Assembly (NCBI GenBank): GCA_041690995.1
Contig: JBEPVM010000004.1
Coordinates: 5,388 to 69,387 of the forward strand
DNA from: UBA4722 sp041690995
GTDB lineage: Bacteria; Pseudomonadota; Gammaproteobacteria; DSM-16500
Direction: 5' to 3'
Length of the DNA stretch: 64,000 nucleotides
In this document: one piece after another, positions 25,013 to 33,478 of the stretch
Position numbering within the stretch: position 1 is the first letter of the stretch
Layout: every line of letters begins with the position of its first letter
Made by a program: the position numbers and the translations under genes
Notes under the pieces: generated by a model
The model's input: the letters and a program-made list of their open reading frames with translations, nothing else
Databases searched by the model: none
What the model was told of the DNA's origin: nothing

Positions 25013-26188
25013 TTACAAATCTCGTTGTCGATCCTGGAACGTAAAACCACGCAGGGGTTGCACATAATTCTTAGCAAGTGCCATGACTTTGATAGCTTCT
25101 CCCATTTGCGAGGGAAGCGTGAGTGTTTTGATGGCTTGTGTTTGTTGATAGCGGGAGATGGGATCATTTATTTCTGTTTTTTGCGCGAGTTCAAGTAGAT
25201 CGCAATGTAATAAAAAAGCGGCCTGGGTGGTATACCCTGCCAATGTACACTCTGCTGTAGAGGCGCTTTCAATGATACTTGTGAAATCGACATGGGCTGT
25301 TATATCTTGTAGCCCGATGAATTGAAAAGGGTCATCATGTCGATGATGTTGGTAATAACACATGAGCGTGCCTGCGTTGCGATCGGGGTGATAATAGTCG
25401 GATCTTCCATAGCCATAATCAAATAACAAAATAATGCCTTTGTTTAGGCAATGTGCCACTGATTGTATCCAGTGGGGTAGTAAAAGATTGATTTCGGATG
25501 TATAGCCTGGGGATCGTGAGTGATCTTCTGAAATAAATGTAAGGCGTTCTTCTAATTCAGATGTGGGGGGTGCGGGCTGCCAGGTAAAATGGTCTTTTTG
25601 CCAAGTCACATATTGTTCTTTCATACTTGTTTTATTCTTTATTCTATCGAGTGTAAAACGATGAACGGGCATGGCATCCATCACTTCATTGGCGATAATA
25701 ATGCCATTGAATAGAATAACAGGTAATTCATTTAGCCAGATAATACGTGAAAGTAAATGCGGAAGATTTTGTGATAGTAAATCGTGCTGACGTTCGCGTA
25801 ATTCAGCGCTGATTTCAAGAATAAAATAATGTTCAGGCAAGCTATTTAATTTTTCTAAAGTAATTAGTAAATCTTTGGCAAAAACACCTGAGCCAGCCCC
25901 TATTTCGAGTATATCTCCGCTTTTTAATTCTGTTAGAATTTGTCTGCATTGTGCCGCAATACATTGTGCAAAGAGATCAGTGATTTCGGGAGCCGTGACA
26001 AAATCGCCTTGTCTACCGAATTTGAGTTGTCCTGCGGAATAATATCCTAATCCGGGCGAATATAAAGCGAGTTCCATGAAACGGGCAAAACTGATTAAGC
26101 CATTTGATTGCTTTATTTCTTGGCGAATGATTTGTGTGAGTTGATCACTGTGGAGATGTGCCGTGTGGCTGGGAGTAGGTAATTTCAT
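25013..26188 (-). CDS. SAM-dependent methyltransferase, MidA/NDUFAF7 family
   Basis: A 391-residue class I methyltransferase. LISFARFMELALYSPGLGYY and FGRQGDFVTAPEIT open the protein and are diagnostic of the DUF185/MidA family; GDILEIGAGSGVFAKDLL is the SAM-binding motif, and IIANEVMDAMPVHRF with LLFDYGYGRSDYYHPDRNAGTLMCY are the later conserved blocks. The mitochondrial homologue methylates an arginine in complex I subunit NDUFS2; the bacterial target is unknown. It is divergent from the pteridine reductase and convergent with the ParE toxin gene. Confidence 0.92.
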   Translation of the reverse strand: MKLPTPSHTAHLHSDQLTQIIRQEIKQSNGLISFARFMELALYSPGLGYYSAGQLKFGRQGDFVTAPEITDLFAQCIAAQCRQILTELKSGDILEIGAGSGVFAKDLLITLEKLNSLPEHYFILEISAELRERQHDLLSQNLPHLLSRIIWLNELPVILFNGIIIANEVMDAMPVHRFTLDRIKNKTSMKEQYVTWQKDHFTWQPAPPTSELEERLTFISEDHSRSPGYTSEINLLLPHWIQSVAHCLNKGIILLFDYGYGRSDYYHPDRNAGTLMCYYQHHRHDDPFQFIGLQDITAHVDFTSIIESASTAECTLAGYTTQAAFLLHCDLLELAQKTEINDPISRYQQTQAIKTLTLPSQMGEAIKVMALAKNYVQPLRGFTFQDRQRDL

Positions 26189-26230
26189 AGAATAGATTAT
26201 AATGTAATCTTTTCTCTGAGGGGAAATAAT

Positions 26231-26980
26231 ATGCGGAAAAAATATAATAAAAAGGCACGGGTGGCGTTGATCACAGGGGCAGGGCGGCGCATTGGAGCTG
26301 AAATGGCTCGATTTTTACATGCACAGGGGATGAATGTTGTTTTACATTATTATCAGTCAGAGAAATCGGTTAAAACGCTATGCGCGGCACTGAATAAGCA
26401 ACGAAAAAATTCAGCTTTTATTGTTCAAGCGAATTTATCTATCTTCGATCATTTAAGTCAATTGATTCAGAAAACTATAGAATTTTGGGGATACTTAGAT
26501 GTAGTAGTGAATAATGCATCTGTTTTTTATAAAACAAAAGTAGGGGAGGTGAACAGTAAGGCGTGGGATGGGTTGATGGACACCAATCTCAAGGCGCCTT
26601 TTTTTTTAGCGCAAGCTGCTTTTCCTTATTTAGCTAAACGACTAGGGTGTATTGTGAATATTGCAGATATACATGCTGCTCGTCCTCTGCGGGATTACTC
26701 TGCCTATTGTATTTCTAAGGCGGGTTTGTTGATGCTGACACAGGCATTGGCGCGTGAATTAGCGCCGAATGTGCGTGTTAATGCGGTATCGCCAGGGAGT
26801 ATTGTTTGGCCAGAAGATAAAAATAGTTTGTCCAAGGTCATGCAAAAAAAGATCATTAGCCGTACTGCCTTGCAACGACAAGGTAACGCAATCGACATTG
26901 CTAAAGCAGTATTATTTTTAATTCAGGAAGCAGATTATATGACAGGCCAAACTATTACTGTGGATGGCGGGAGAGGGTAG
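26231..26980 (+). CDS. Pteridine reductase (short-chain dehydrogenase)
   Basis: A 249-residue SDR enzyme. ALITGAGRRIGAEMARFLHA has the Arg-Arg-Ile variant of the glycine-rich NADPH loop typical of PTR1/FolM-type pteridine reductases; VVVNNASVFYKT, the catalytic Tyr-Lys pair in DYSAYCISKAG and VNAVSPGSIVWPE follow. It would reduce dihydrobiopterin or dihydromonapterin, and to some extent dihydrofolate, complementing FolA in this window. AGGGGAAA precedes the ATG. Substrate preference is inference. Confidence 0.88.
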   Translation: MRKKYNKKARVALITGAGRRIGAEMARFLHAQGMNVVLHYYQSEKSVKTLCAALNKQRKNSAFIVQANLSIFDHLSQLIQKTIEFWGYLDVVVNNASVFYKTKVGEVNSKAWDGLMDTNLKAPFFLAQAAFPYLAKRLGCIVNIADIHAARPLRDYSAYCISKAGLLMLTQALARELAPNVRVNAVSPGSIVWPEDKNSLSKVMQKKIISRTALQRQGNAIDIAKAVLFLIQEADYMTGQTITVDGGRG

Positions 26981-27068
26981 GGTGGGAGTTTTCAGGTTCC
27001 TGTATTTTTCCAAGTAAAAAGTGTATTGTGGATGGGGTAAAACGAGATACTAAGAATTAGGAATTATC

Positions 27069-28787
27069 ATGAATTTTTTACGCATCACAGATAAAGCTTA
27101 TCCTAATTATTGGGACATGATTGCTTTGATTTTAGTATTGGGCATGATTACCTTATTGGCCTGGGTTGCGAAACAAATGGTAGTGCCTTATCAACTGGGA
27201 CAGGCGATTCCTATTTCGTTAGATATTCATTATTTGCCCGGGTATGCGTTACGCACAGTGTTGCGGATGTTGATTGCGTTATGTTTCTCATTGCTATTTA
27301 CTTTTACTTTTGCAACATGGGCTGCAAAAAGTAAACGGGCTGAGCGTATTATTATCCCTTTTATTGATATCATGCAGTCAGTGCCTATTTTAGGATTTCT
27401 TTCTATTACGGTTGCAGGATTTATTGCTTTGTTCCCAGGAAGTTTATTGGGGCCTGAGTGCGCTGCTATCTTTGTTATTTTCACATCGCAGGCGTGGAAT
27501 ATGGCGCTGGGTTTTTACCAAACGGTCCGTTCAGTACCCGCCGAATTAAATGAAGCGGGTAATATGTTTCATTTATCTGCGTGGCAACGTTTTTGGCGTA
27601 TTGACGTGCCTTTTTCTATGCCTGGGTTGTTGTGGAATATGATGATGTCTATGTCCGCAGGCTGGTTTTTTGTCGTGGCATCGGAAGCAATCTCTGTGGC
27701 AAATCAGAATATTATGTTACCTGGAATAGGTTCTTATATTACGGTTGCAATTAATTCAATGGATATCCACGCGATAGGCTATGCTATTTTAGCGATGTTC
27801 ATAGTGATTTTATTGTATGACCAATTGCTTTTTCGCCCTTTGGTCTCTTGGGCGACAAAATTTAAAGCGGAGAAAATCGCGCAAGAAAATGTAGAAGTGC
27901 GTTCGTGGTTAATTTATCTGTTGCATCGAACCCGATTTCTGCGTTACCTGGGCTTGCAAATGGCTTATTTATTTGACTGTTTTGTCAATATAAGTTTCTT
28001 AAGATCGAAGCCAATATATTCTTCTCACTCCCCGAAGATTCGACGTTATTTTAGTTGGTTATGGAATATTGTGCTAGTGCTTGCGCTAGCTCGTATTTTA
28101 GTTTTTTTAAATCATTTTATATTTCATAGTATTTCTTTAGTAGAAGTAAGCCATGTTTTTCTTTTAGGATTAGTAACGGCGCTGCGTGTGCTTTTTGTCG
28201 TGGTTATATGTACGGTTATTTATGTGCCCGTGGGTGTGTGGGTCGGGTTGAGACCGGGTGTTGCGCATATTGTGCAGCCCATCGCGCAATTTCTCGCAGC
28301 GTTTCCAGCCAATTTATTATATCCTCTCGTGGTTGTTTTAATTGTGACGTATCATTTAAATGTGAATATATGGGTAACGCCGTTAATGATCTTAGGCGCG
28401 CAATGGTATGTGTTATTTAATGTGGTGGCGGGTGCGTCTGTCATACCGAAAGATTTATTGGAAGTTGCGGATAATTTAGGTTTAAGTGTTTGGTTGCGAT
28501 GGCGTTGTTTGATTTTACCTGCTATTTTTCCTTATTATATTACGGGTGCAATTACGGCCGTAGGCGGGGCTTGGAATGCAAGTATTGTCGCAGAGGTAGT
28601 GAGATGGGGGGATCATACATTAGTTGCAACTGGCCTTGGCGCTTATATTTCTGAGTACACCTCTAAAGGAGATTTTACGAACATTGCTTTAGGAATTGGT
28701 GTCATGTGCCTATTAGTATTGGTTTTTAATCGCTTAATATGGCGTCCTTTATATGTGCTATCGCAGCAGCAGTTTATGCTTGATTGA
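27069..28787 (+). CDS. ABC transporter permease, two fused NitT/TauT-type domains
   Basis: A 572-residue inner-membrane protein with about 12 helices in two homologous binding-protein-dependent permease halves. The first half contains the EAA-like loop VRSVPAELNEAGNMFHLSAWQRFWRIDVPFSMPG; the second contains ASVIPKDLLEVADNLGLSVWLRWRCLILPAIFPYY. PILGFLSI and PANLLYPLVVVL are family motifs of the nitrate/sulfonate/taurine group. It sits 9 bases before its ATPase gene. No periplasmic binding protein gene adjoins, so the substrate is unknown. Confidence 0.88.
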   Translation: MNFLRITDKAYPNYWDMIALILVLGMITLLAWVAKQMVVPYQLGQAIPISLDIHYLPGYALRTVLRMLIALCFSLLFTFTFATWAAKSKRAERIIIPFIDIMQSVPILGFLSITVAGFIALFPGSLLGPECAAIFVIFTSQAWNMALGFYQTVRSVPAELNEAGNMFHLSAWQRFWRIDVPFSMPGLLWNMMMSMSAGWFFVVASEAISVANQNIMLPGIGSYITVAINSMDIHAIGYAILAMFIVILLYDQLLFRPLVSWATKFKAEKIAQENVEVRSWLIYLLHRTRFLRYLGLQMAYLFDCFVNISFLRSKPIYSSHSPKIRRYFSWLWNIVLVLALARILVFLNHFIFHSISLVEVSHVFLLGLVTALRVLFVVVICTVIYVPVGVWVGLRPGVAHIVQPIAQFLAAFPANLLYPLVVVLIVTYHLNVNIWVTPLMILGAQWYVLFNVVAGASVIPKDLLEVADNLGLSVWLRWRCLILPAIFPYYITGAITAVGGAWNASIVAEVVRWGDHTLVATGLGAYISEYTSKGDFTNIALGIGVMCLLVLVFNRLIWRPLYVLSQQQFMLD

Positions 28788-28796
28788 GGAGTGATT

Positions 28797-30131
28797 ATGC
28801 AAGATGCTATTCAATTATCAACGCAGTCATCAACAATAATGCCACCGTTGATTGAAGTCGTGAATGTCCAAAAAAGTTTTAGTAAAGGCGATGGTCAAGA
28901 ATTATTAGTATTAGATGATATTAATTTTCGGATGAACGAAGGTGAAATTGTTGCTGTATTAGGGAAATCGGGTTCTGGAAAATCAACGCTATTGCGTATT
29001 ATGGCAGGTCTGGTGCAACCCAGCGCAGGCACTATTTTTTATCGGGGGCAACCTGTGTATAGCCCAGTGCGTGGTATTTCGATGGTGTTTCAAACATTTG
29101 CTTTATTACCTTGGTTGACGGTATTGCAAAATGTAGAGTTAGGTTTAGAAGCCTTAGGCATTGCACGTGAAGAGCGGCGTGTGCGTGCCTTGCAGGCGAT
29201 TGATACGATAGGATTAGACGGTTTTGAGACCGCTTTCCCTAAAGAATTATCAGGGGGTATGCGGCAGCGTGTGGGTTTTGCGCGTGCGCTTGTCGTAAAT
29301 CCCGATATTTTATTAATGGATGAACCTTTTTCTGCATTGGATGTACTCACAGCAGATAACTTAAAAAGCGATTTATTGGATTTGTGGCAAACTAAGAAGA
29401 CAGGGCTGCATGGTATTTTATTTGTGACACATAATATTGAAGAAGCTGTACTATTAGCAGATCGAATTATTGTATTTAATAGTAACCCGGGTTCTATACG
29501 AGGAGAATTAAAAGTGACGTTACCGCATCCGCGTCATGATATGGACCCTCGTTGCCGTAACCAAATTGATCGTGTGTATACATTGATGACCACGCAGCCA
29601 CAAACAGCATCGGGTGAGACTGAAGGCTCCCAGCCTATTGATTTAGGTTATCGTTTGCCAGATGCGAGCGTTGCAGAAATTACAGGATTATTGGAAACGC
29701 TGAATGCGCCTGAAAATAATGGTAAGATGGATCTGCCTGATGTGGCTGATATATTGATGTTAGATATTGATGAATTATTTCCTCTCACAGAATTATTGGA
29801 AATTTTGCATTTTGCAACGGTATCCAAAGGGGATATTACGATTACAGGTGTCGGCAAGGCATTTGTGGAAGCCGATATTTTGGAGCGAAAGAAAATATTT
29901 TTACAGCAATTAAAAAAATACGTACCATTGGCACGTTATATTTTCGAGCAATTGACACGCCACCCGCGACATCGTGCTTTAGAAGAGAATTTTTTATCTT
30001 TGCTCGAAGATTATTTGACTGAGAAAGAAGCCTCCCGTATTTTGCAGACAGTCATTGAGTGGGGTCGTTATGCCGAGTTATTCGCTTATGATTATAATGC
30101 AGGTGTGCTGAGTTTAGAAAACCCAAATTAA
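28797..30131 (+). CDS. ABC transporter ATPase, NitT/TauT type with C-terminal AAA-associated domain
   Basis: A 445-residue ATPase. Walker A GKSGSGKST, signature LSGGMRQRVGFARALV, Walker B ILLMDEPFSALD and H-loop LFVTHNIEEAV occupy the first ~240 residues. Residues about 280-440 form the AAA-associated C-terminal domain (DVADILMLDIDELFPLTELL, ITITGVGKAFVEADILERKK), found in a subset of these ATPases and thought to be regulatory. I start at ATG 28797 because GAGGAG lies 5 bases upstream; a GTG at 28791 is also open. It forms an operon with the permease. Confidence 0.9.
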   Translation: MQDAIQLSTQSSTIMPPLIEVVNVQKSFSKGDGQELLVLDDINFRMNEGEIVAVLGKSGSGKSTLLRIMAGLVQPSAGTIFYRGQPVYSPVRGISMVFQTFALLPWLTVLQNVELGLEALGIAREERRVRALQAIDTIGLDGFETAFPKELSGGMRQRVGFARALVVNPDILLMDEPFSALDVLTADNLKSDLLDLWQTKKTGLHGILFVTHNIEEAVLLADRIIVFNSNPGSIRGELKVTLPHPRHDMDPRCRNQIDRVYTLMTTQPQTASGETEGSQPIDLGYRLPDASVAEITGLLETLNAPENNGKMDLPDVADILMLDIDELFPLTELLEILHFATVSKGDITITGVGKAFVEADILERKKIFLQQLKKYVPLARYIFEQLTRHPRHRALEENFLSLLEDYLTEKEASRILQTVIEWGRYAELFAYDYNAGVLSLENPN

Positions 30132-30158
30132 TTTATTCAATCACGGAGGATAGTAAAA

Positions 30159-30383
30159 ATGGCGAGTATTTTACGATATTTTATTGCAGTTATTTTTTTG
30201 TTTTTAATCGCGGGCTGTTCTATGCTGCAAAATAATCCGCAAGAAAATAAAAAATCCGTGTGCAAAGAGTTAAATTACCGCATTATTAATAATGGCGCGA
30301 CAGGTAATCGGCTCTTGGCGACACAACAAGGCGCTGAGATGGAAACATTGACGCGGAGTTATCATCAAGCAGGGTGTAGTTAA
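30159..30383 (+). CDS. Small lipoprotein of unknown function
   Basis: A 74-residue lipoprotein: hydrophobic signal (about residues 6-18), lipobox LIAGC with Cys at residue 20, then a short hydrophilic domain with two further cysteines (SVCKEL and a penultimate Cys) that could form a disulfide. GGAGG precedes the ATG. Its stop directly abuts the start of the VIT-family transporter gene, so the two are co-translated. No family is recognised. Confidence 0.75.
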   Translation: MASILRYFIAVIFLFLIAGCSMLQNNPQENKKSVCKELNYRIINNGATGNRLLATQQGAEMETLTRSYHQAGCS

Positions 30384-31391
30384 ATGGAAGCACTGGAAAA
30401 TTGGAAAGAAGAAAAGCGTTCCGCCTATTTATATCGTGCGATTGCTGAAATAGAAAAGAATCCTATCCATAAAAAATTATTTTTTGATCTTTCTAAAATG
30501 GCAGATAGGCAAGCCGCCATTTGGGAAAAACCATTACAGATGGATCAAATACCTCTTCCAGGACAGTATAACCCTGACTTGCGTGTGCGTGTGATTATTC
30601 AATTAGTGAAATGGTTGGGTGTCCGGTCATTGCGCGTTGCGTTGGCGGCATTAAAAATACGGGGTATGTCTATTTATCAAGCTGCAGAGTTAGGTCATTC
30701 CGATGCCATAGAACATAAACATCGTCATTTGAATCAAAGCAATAATTTACGCGCAGCTGTTTTTGGCGTGAATGATGGGTTAATTTCAAATACCAGTTTA
30801 ATTTTGGGCATCGCAGGCGCGCATGCAGGGAACCATTTGATTTTATTGTCAGGTATTGCAGGATTGCTTGCAGGCGCATGCTCGATGGGCGCGGGGGAAT
30901 ACGTGTCTGTGCGTTCTCAGCGTGACATGTTGGAATATCAATTAGAATTAGAAAAAAATGAATTGGATCTTTATCCTGAGGAAGAAGCGGCTGAATTGGC
31001 GTTAATTTATGAAGCCCGTGGCTTACCTATGGATGAAGCCAGACGAGTTGCTCATCTGTTGATTCAAGATCCCGACAAAGCGTTGGATACCTTAGCGCGC
31101 GAAGAATTAGGGATTAATCCCAATGAGTTGATGTCACCTTGGGGCGCTGCGATTTCGTCATTCCTCTCGTTTGCACTCGGCGCATTTGTGCCTGTTCTGC
31201 CTTTTTTAGTGAGCCAATCTTCTCTTAATTTAAGTATTACGATTGGCTTAGTATTATTTTCATTATTTACAGTGGGTGCTGTATTGAGTTTATTTACACA
31301 GCGCAGCGCTGTGTGGAGCGGCTTGCGTATGTTGCTGATTGGCACACTGGCGGGCTCTTTGACGTATATGATTGGGGGTGTGTTTAGGTAA
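30384..31391 (+). CDS. VIT1/CCC1-family iron/manganese transporter with ferritin-like N-terminal domain
   Basis: A 335-residue protein. Residues 1-110 form an Er/rubrerythrin-like four-helix domain (KEEKRSAYLYRAIAEIEKNP, ADRQAAIWEKPL), and residues about 115-335 a VIT1/CCC1 transporter with five helices: HKHRHLNQSNNLRAAVFGVNDGLISNTSLI and ACSMGAGEYVSVRSQRDMLE are the family signatures, then a cytoplasmic metal-binding helical region (EEEAAELALIYEARGLP). Related fusions (MbfA) export iron and sense it through the ferritin-like domain. The metal and direction are inferred from that family. It immediately follows the small lipoprotein gene. Confidence 0.87.
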   Translation: MEALENWKEEKRSAYLYRAIAEIEKNPIHKKLFFDLSKMADRQAAIWEKPLQMDQIPLPGQYNPDLRVRVIIQLVKWLGVRSLRVALAALKIRGMSIYQAAELGHSDAIEHKHRHLNQSNNLRAAVFGVNDGLISNTSLILGIAGAHAGNHLILLSGIAGLLAGACSMGAGEYVSVRSQRDMLEYQLELEKNELDLYPEEEAAELALIYEARGLPMDEARRVAHLLIQDPDKALDTLAREELGINPNELMSPWGAAISSFLSFALGAFVPVLPFLVSQSSLNLSITIGLVLFSLFTVGAVLSLFTQRSAVWSGLRMLLIGTLAGSLTYMIGGVFR

Positions 31392-31404
31392 ATAGTCAAG
31401 TCAG

Positions 31405-31433
31405 TTGACAACAAATTTATTTGTAACTACAAT
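31405..31433 (+). promoter_or_regulatory. Consensus promoter with embedded palindrome, brnTA-1
   Basis: TTGACA (31405-31410), a 17-base spacer and TACAAT (31428-31433) form a near-perfect sigma-70 promoter. The spacer contains the palindrome acaaatttatttgt (31411-31424), a likely operator for autorepression by BrnA. The expected transcription start is within a base or two of the brnT ATG at 31441, which has no Shine-Dalgarno, so the mRNA is probably leaderless. Confidence 0.72.
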
Positions 31434-31440
31434 AAAAAAA

Positions 31441-31719
31441 ATGAAAATTACTTTTAATCCAGAAAAATCTAAAAAAAATATTCAAGAGAGAAGTTTATCT
31501 TTCGATGAAGTAACTGAATTTGATTGGGAAGCTGCGCTTTATGTAGAAGATACTCGAAAGTTGTATCCCGAGAAGCGTTTTGTTGCAATAGGATATTTGG
31601 GGAGAAGGTTACACGTCATTTGTTTTACCCCTATAAAAGGGGGAGTGCGTGTTATCAGTTTCCGCAAGGCTAATTCACGGGAGGTAAAGAAATATGAGAA
31701 AGAAAAAACCACTCACTAA
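31441..31719 (+). CDS. brnT: BrnT-family ribonuclease toxin (copy 1)
   Basis: A 92-residue type II toxin. MKITFNPEKSKKNIQERSLS, VEDTRKLYPEKRFVAIGYLG and VRVISFRKANSREVKKYEKE are the family blocks; the Lys/Glu/Arg active-site residues of this RelE-like RNase fold are visible. The start at 31441 matches the family N-terminus (an upstream TTG in frame lies within the promoter). It overlaps brnA by 26 bases. A second brnTA pair lies near 45.5 kb and is only distantly similar. Confidence 0.88.
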   Translation: MKITFNPEKSKKNIQERSLSFDEVTEFDWEAALYVEDTRKLYPEKRFVAIGYLGRRLHVICFTPIKGGVRVISFRKANSREVKKYEKEKTTH

Positions 31720-31993
31720 TAAGTCAGGAGATGTGAGAGAGCTAACAGCGAAAGATATCCGTGCTATGCGACCTGCTGCAGAAATATTACCTAAAAATCT
31801 TTTAGCCGTTCTTCCAAAACGGAAAAGAGGTGAGCGTGGTTTACAGAAAAAACCAAGAAAAATTTCTATTACGCAACGCTATAGTCCTGAAGTTGTTGCC
31901 TACTTCAAATCAACGGGAGCAGGCTGGCAAACACGCATTGATAATATATTGGTATTATACGTTAAAAAGCATTCAAGGCATTTGGCAGCCTAA
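31694..31993 (+). CDS. brnA: BrnA-family antitoxin (copy 1)
   Basis: A 99-residue antitoxin of the BrnA family. The N-terminal part contacts the toxin (ELTAKDIRAMRPAAEILP), and the C-terminal ribbon-helix-helix contains KKPRKISITQRYSPEVVAYF followed by GAGWQTRIDNIL, the usual BrnA ending. It binds DNA as a dimer and represses the brnTA promoter. It starts inside brnT, so the two are coupled. Confidence 0.87.
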   Translation: MRKKKPLTNKSGDVRELTAKDIRAMRPAAEILPKNLLAVLPKRKRGERGLQKKPRKISITQRYSPEVVAYFKSTGAGWQTRIDNILVLYVKKHSRHLAA

Positions 31994-32086
31994 GTGTGAT
32001 TGCACCTGGAAGAGCAGAAGGGACATTTAAACAGTTCCATTCCTGGCTCGCTCGGGTGTACAATTTAATCCTTCGGCTGTTTGGAT

Positions 32087-33478
32087 ATGTTTATGTTACT
32101 TGATACCGCACTCCTGTCTCGTATTCAATTCGCTTTCACGATTAGCTTTCATATCTTATTTCCTGCCTTTAGTATTGGGCTGGCTTTATTTATTGCAGTA
32201 ATGGAAAGCATTTGGCTTAACACTCGAAATCCGCTTTACTTAAGCATTTGTAAATTTTGGACTAAAGTATTTGCGCTGACATTTGGAATGGGTGTTGTAT
32301 CAGGTGTTGTCATGGAATTTCAGCTTGGAACGAATTGGGCGGGGTTTACGCAGGCAGTCGGTGGGGTATTAGGCCCTTTATTTACTTACGAAGTGATGAC
32401 TGCTTTTTTTATTGAAGCAGGGTTCTTGGGGGTGATGTTGTTTGGCTGGGACCGTGTGGGTCCGCGATTGCATTATCTGGCAACTTTACTGGTTGTGATT
32501 GGTACGACATTATCTGCTTATTGGATTATGTCTGCTAATACGTGGATGCAGCATCCAGTCGGTTATAAGCAAGTAGATGGAATGTTCAAAGTCGCAGATT
32601 GGATGCAAGTGGTCTTTAACTCTGCGACTTTTCCGCGTTTCATTCACATGCTGTTAGCGTCTTATATCTCAGCAGGTTTTGTAATTTGCAGTGTGTCAGC
32701 TTATTATTTATTGCAAAATAGATTTGTGATTTTTGCCAGAACGTGTTTTTCGTTTACTTGGTGGGTGCTGTTGGTGCTTATTCCTGCGCAGATTTATGTG
32801 GGCGATGTGACAGGGTTACAAGTCCATGAGAACCAACCGATTAAAACAGCCGCGATGGAAGGGCTTTGGGAAACACAAGCGGGTGCGCCTTTAGTTTTAT
32901 TTGCGATTCCTGACCAGAAAAACCAAGTTAATCATTGGGAAATGAGTATTCCATACGGCGCTGCATTATTGAATACACATCAGTGGAATGGCGTATTAAC
33001 AGGCTTAAAAACAGTATCTATTGAGAACCAGCCTCCTGTATTACCTGTGTTTTTTAGTTTTCGTGTGATGGTGGGTAGTGGATTGCTTATGTTATTGTTA
33101 TCTCTGATAGCCATTTATTTAAGACTGAAAAAACGGCTGTATGACACGCGATGGTTTTTAATTAGCTCTGTATCATCTGCACCATTAGGTTTTATTGCTT
33201 TATGGTGTGGTTGGATAACGGCAGAGATGGGACGCCAACCTTGGATAGTCTATGGGTTGCTCAAAACAGCAGAGGCGGTTTCACCTGTTTCTTTGCGGGA
33301 TGTGATGATCTCGTTTGTCCTAATGTTTATTGTGTACGGCATTATTTTTGGTTATTTTTATTTTTATTTCTTGCATAAGACTTTGCATAAAGGGCCTGGT
33401 GATATTATTAAAGATAAAGAAGAACCTCACCAACCTTTTCAATATATGCCTGTTTCTTCGCCGGAGAATCGCTCATGA
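32087..33478 (+). CDS. cydA: Cytochrome bd ubiquinol oxidase subunit I (CioA-type)
   Basis: A ~463-residue, nine-helix heme subunit. LLSRIQFAFTISFHILFPAF carries the heme b595 His ligand, FGMGVVSGVVMEFQLGTNW and HPVG precede the quinol-binding loop with VHENQP and MEGLWETQ, and WCGWITAEMGRQPWIVYG is the GRQPW signature. The Q loop is short, as in cyanide-insensitive CioA oxidases. It reduces O2 with quinol electrons and suits low-oxygen or stress conditions. Start uncertain: TTG 32081, ATG 32087 and ATG 32093 are in frame, none with a strong ribosome-binding site. It overlaps cydB by 4 bases. Confidence 0.94.
   Translation: MFMLLDTALLSRIQFAFTISFHILFPAFSIGLALFIAVMESIWLNTRNPLYLSICKFWTKVFALTFGMGVVSGVVMEFQLGTNWAGFTQAVGGVLGPLFTYEVMTAFFIEAGFLGVMLFGWDRVGPRLHYLATLLVVIGTTLSAYWIMSANTWMQHPVGYKQVDGMFKVADWMQVVFNSATFPRFIHMLLASYISAGFVICSVSAYYLLQNRFVIFARTCFSFTWWVLLVLIPAQIYVGDVTGLQVHENQPIKTAAMEGLWETQAGAPLVLFAIPDQKNQVNHWEMSIPYGAALLNTHQWNGVLTGLKTVSIENQPPVLPVFFSFRVMVGSGLLMLLLSLIAIYLRLKKRLYDTRWFLISSVSSAPLGFIALWCGWITAEMGRQPWIVYGLLKTAEAVSPVSLRDVMISFVLMFIVYGIIFGYFYFYFLHKTLHKGPGDIIKDKEEPHQPFQYMPVSSPENRS

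Noticed and set aside
27069..30131. Specific taurine or nitrate transporter assignment
   Set aside because: No binding protein or catabolic gene adjoins, so only the broad NitT/TauT class can be stated.
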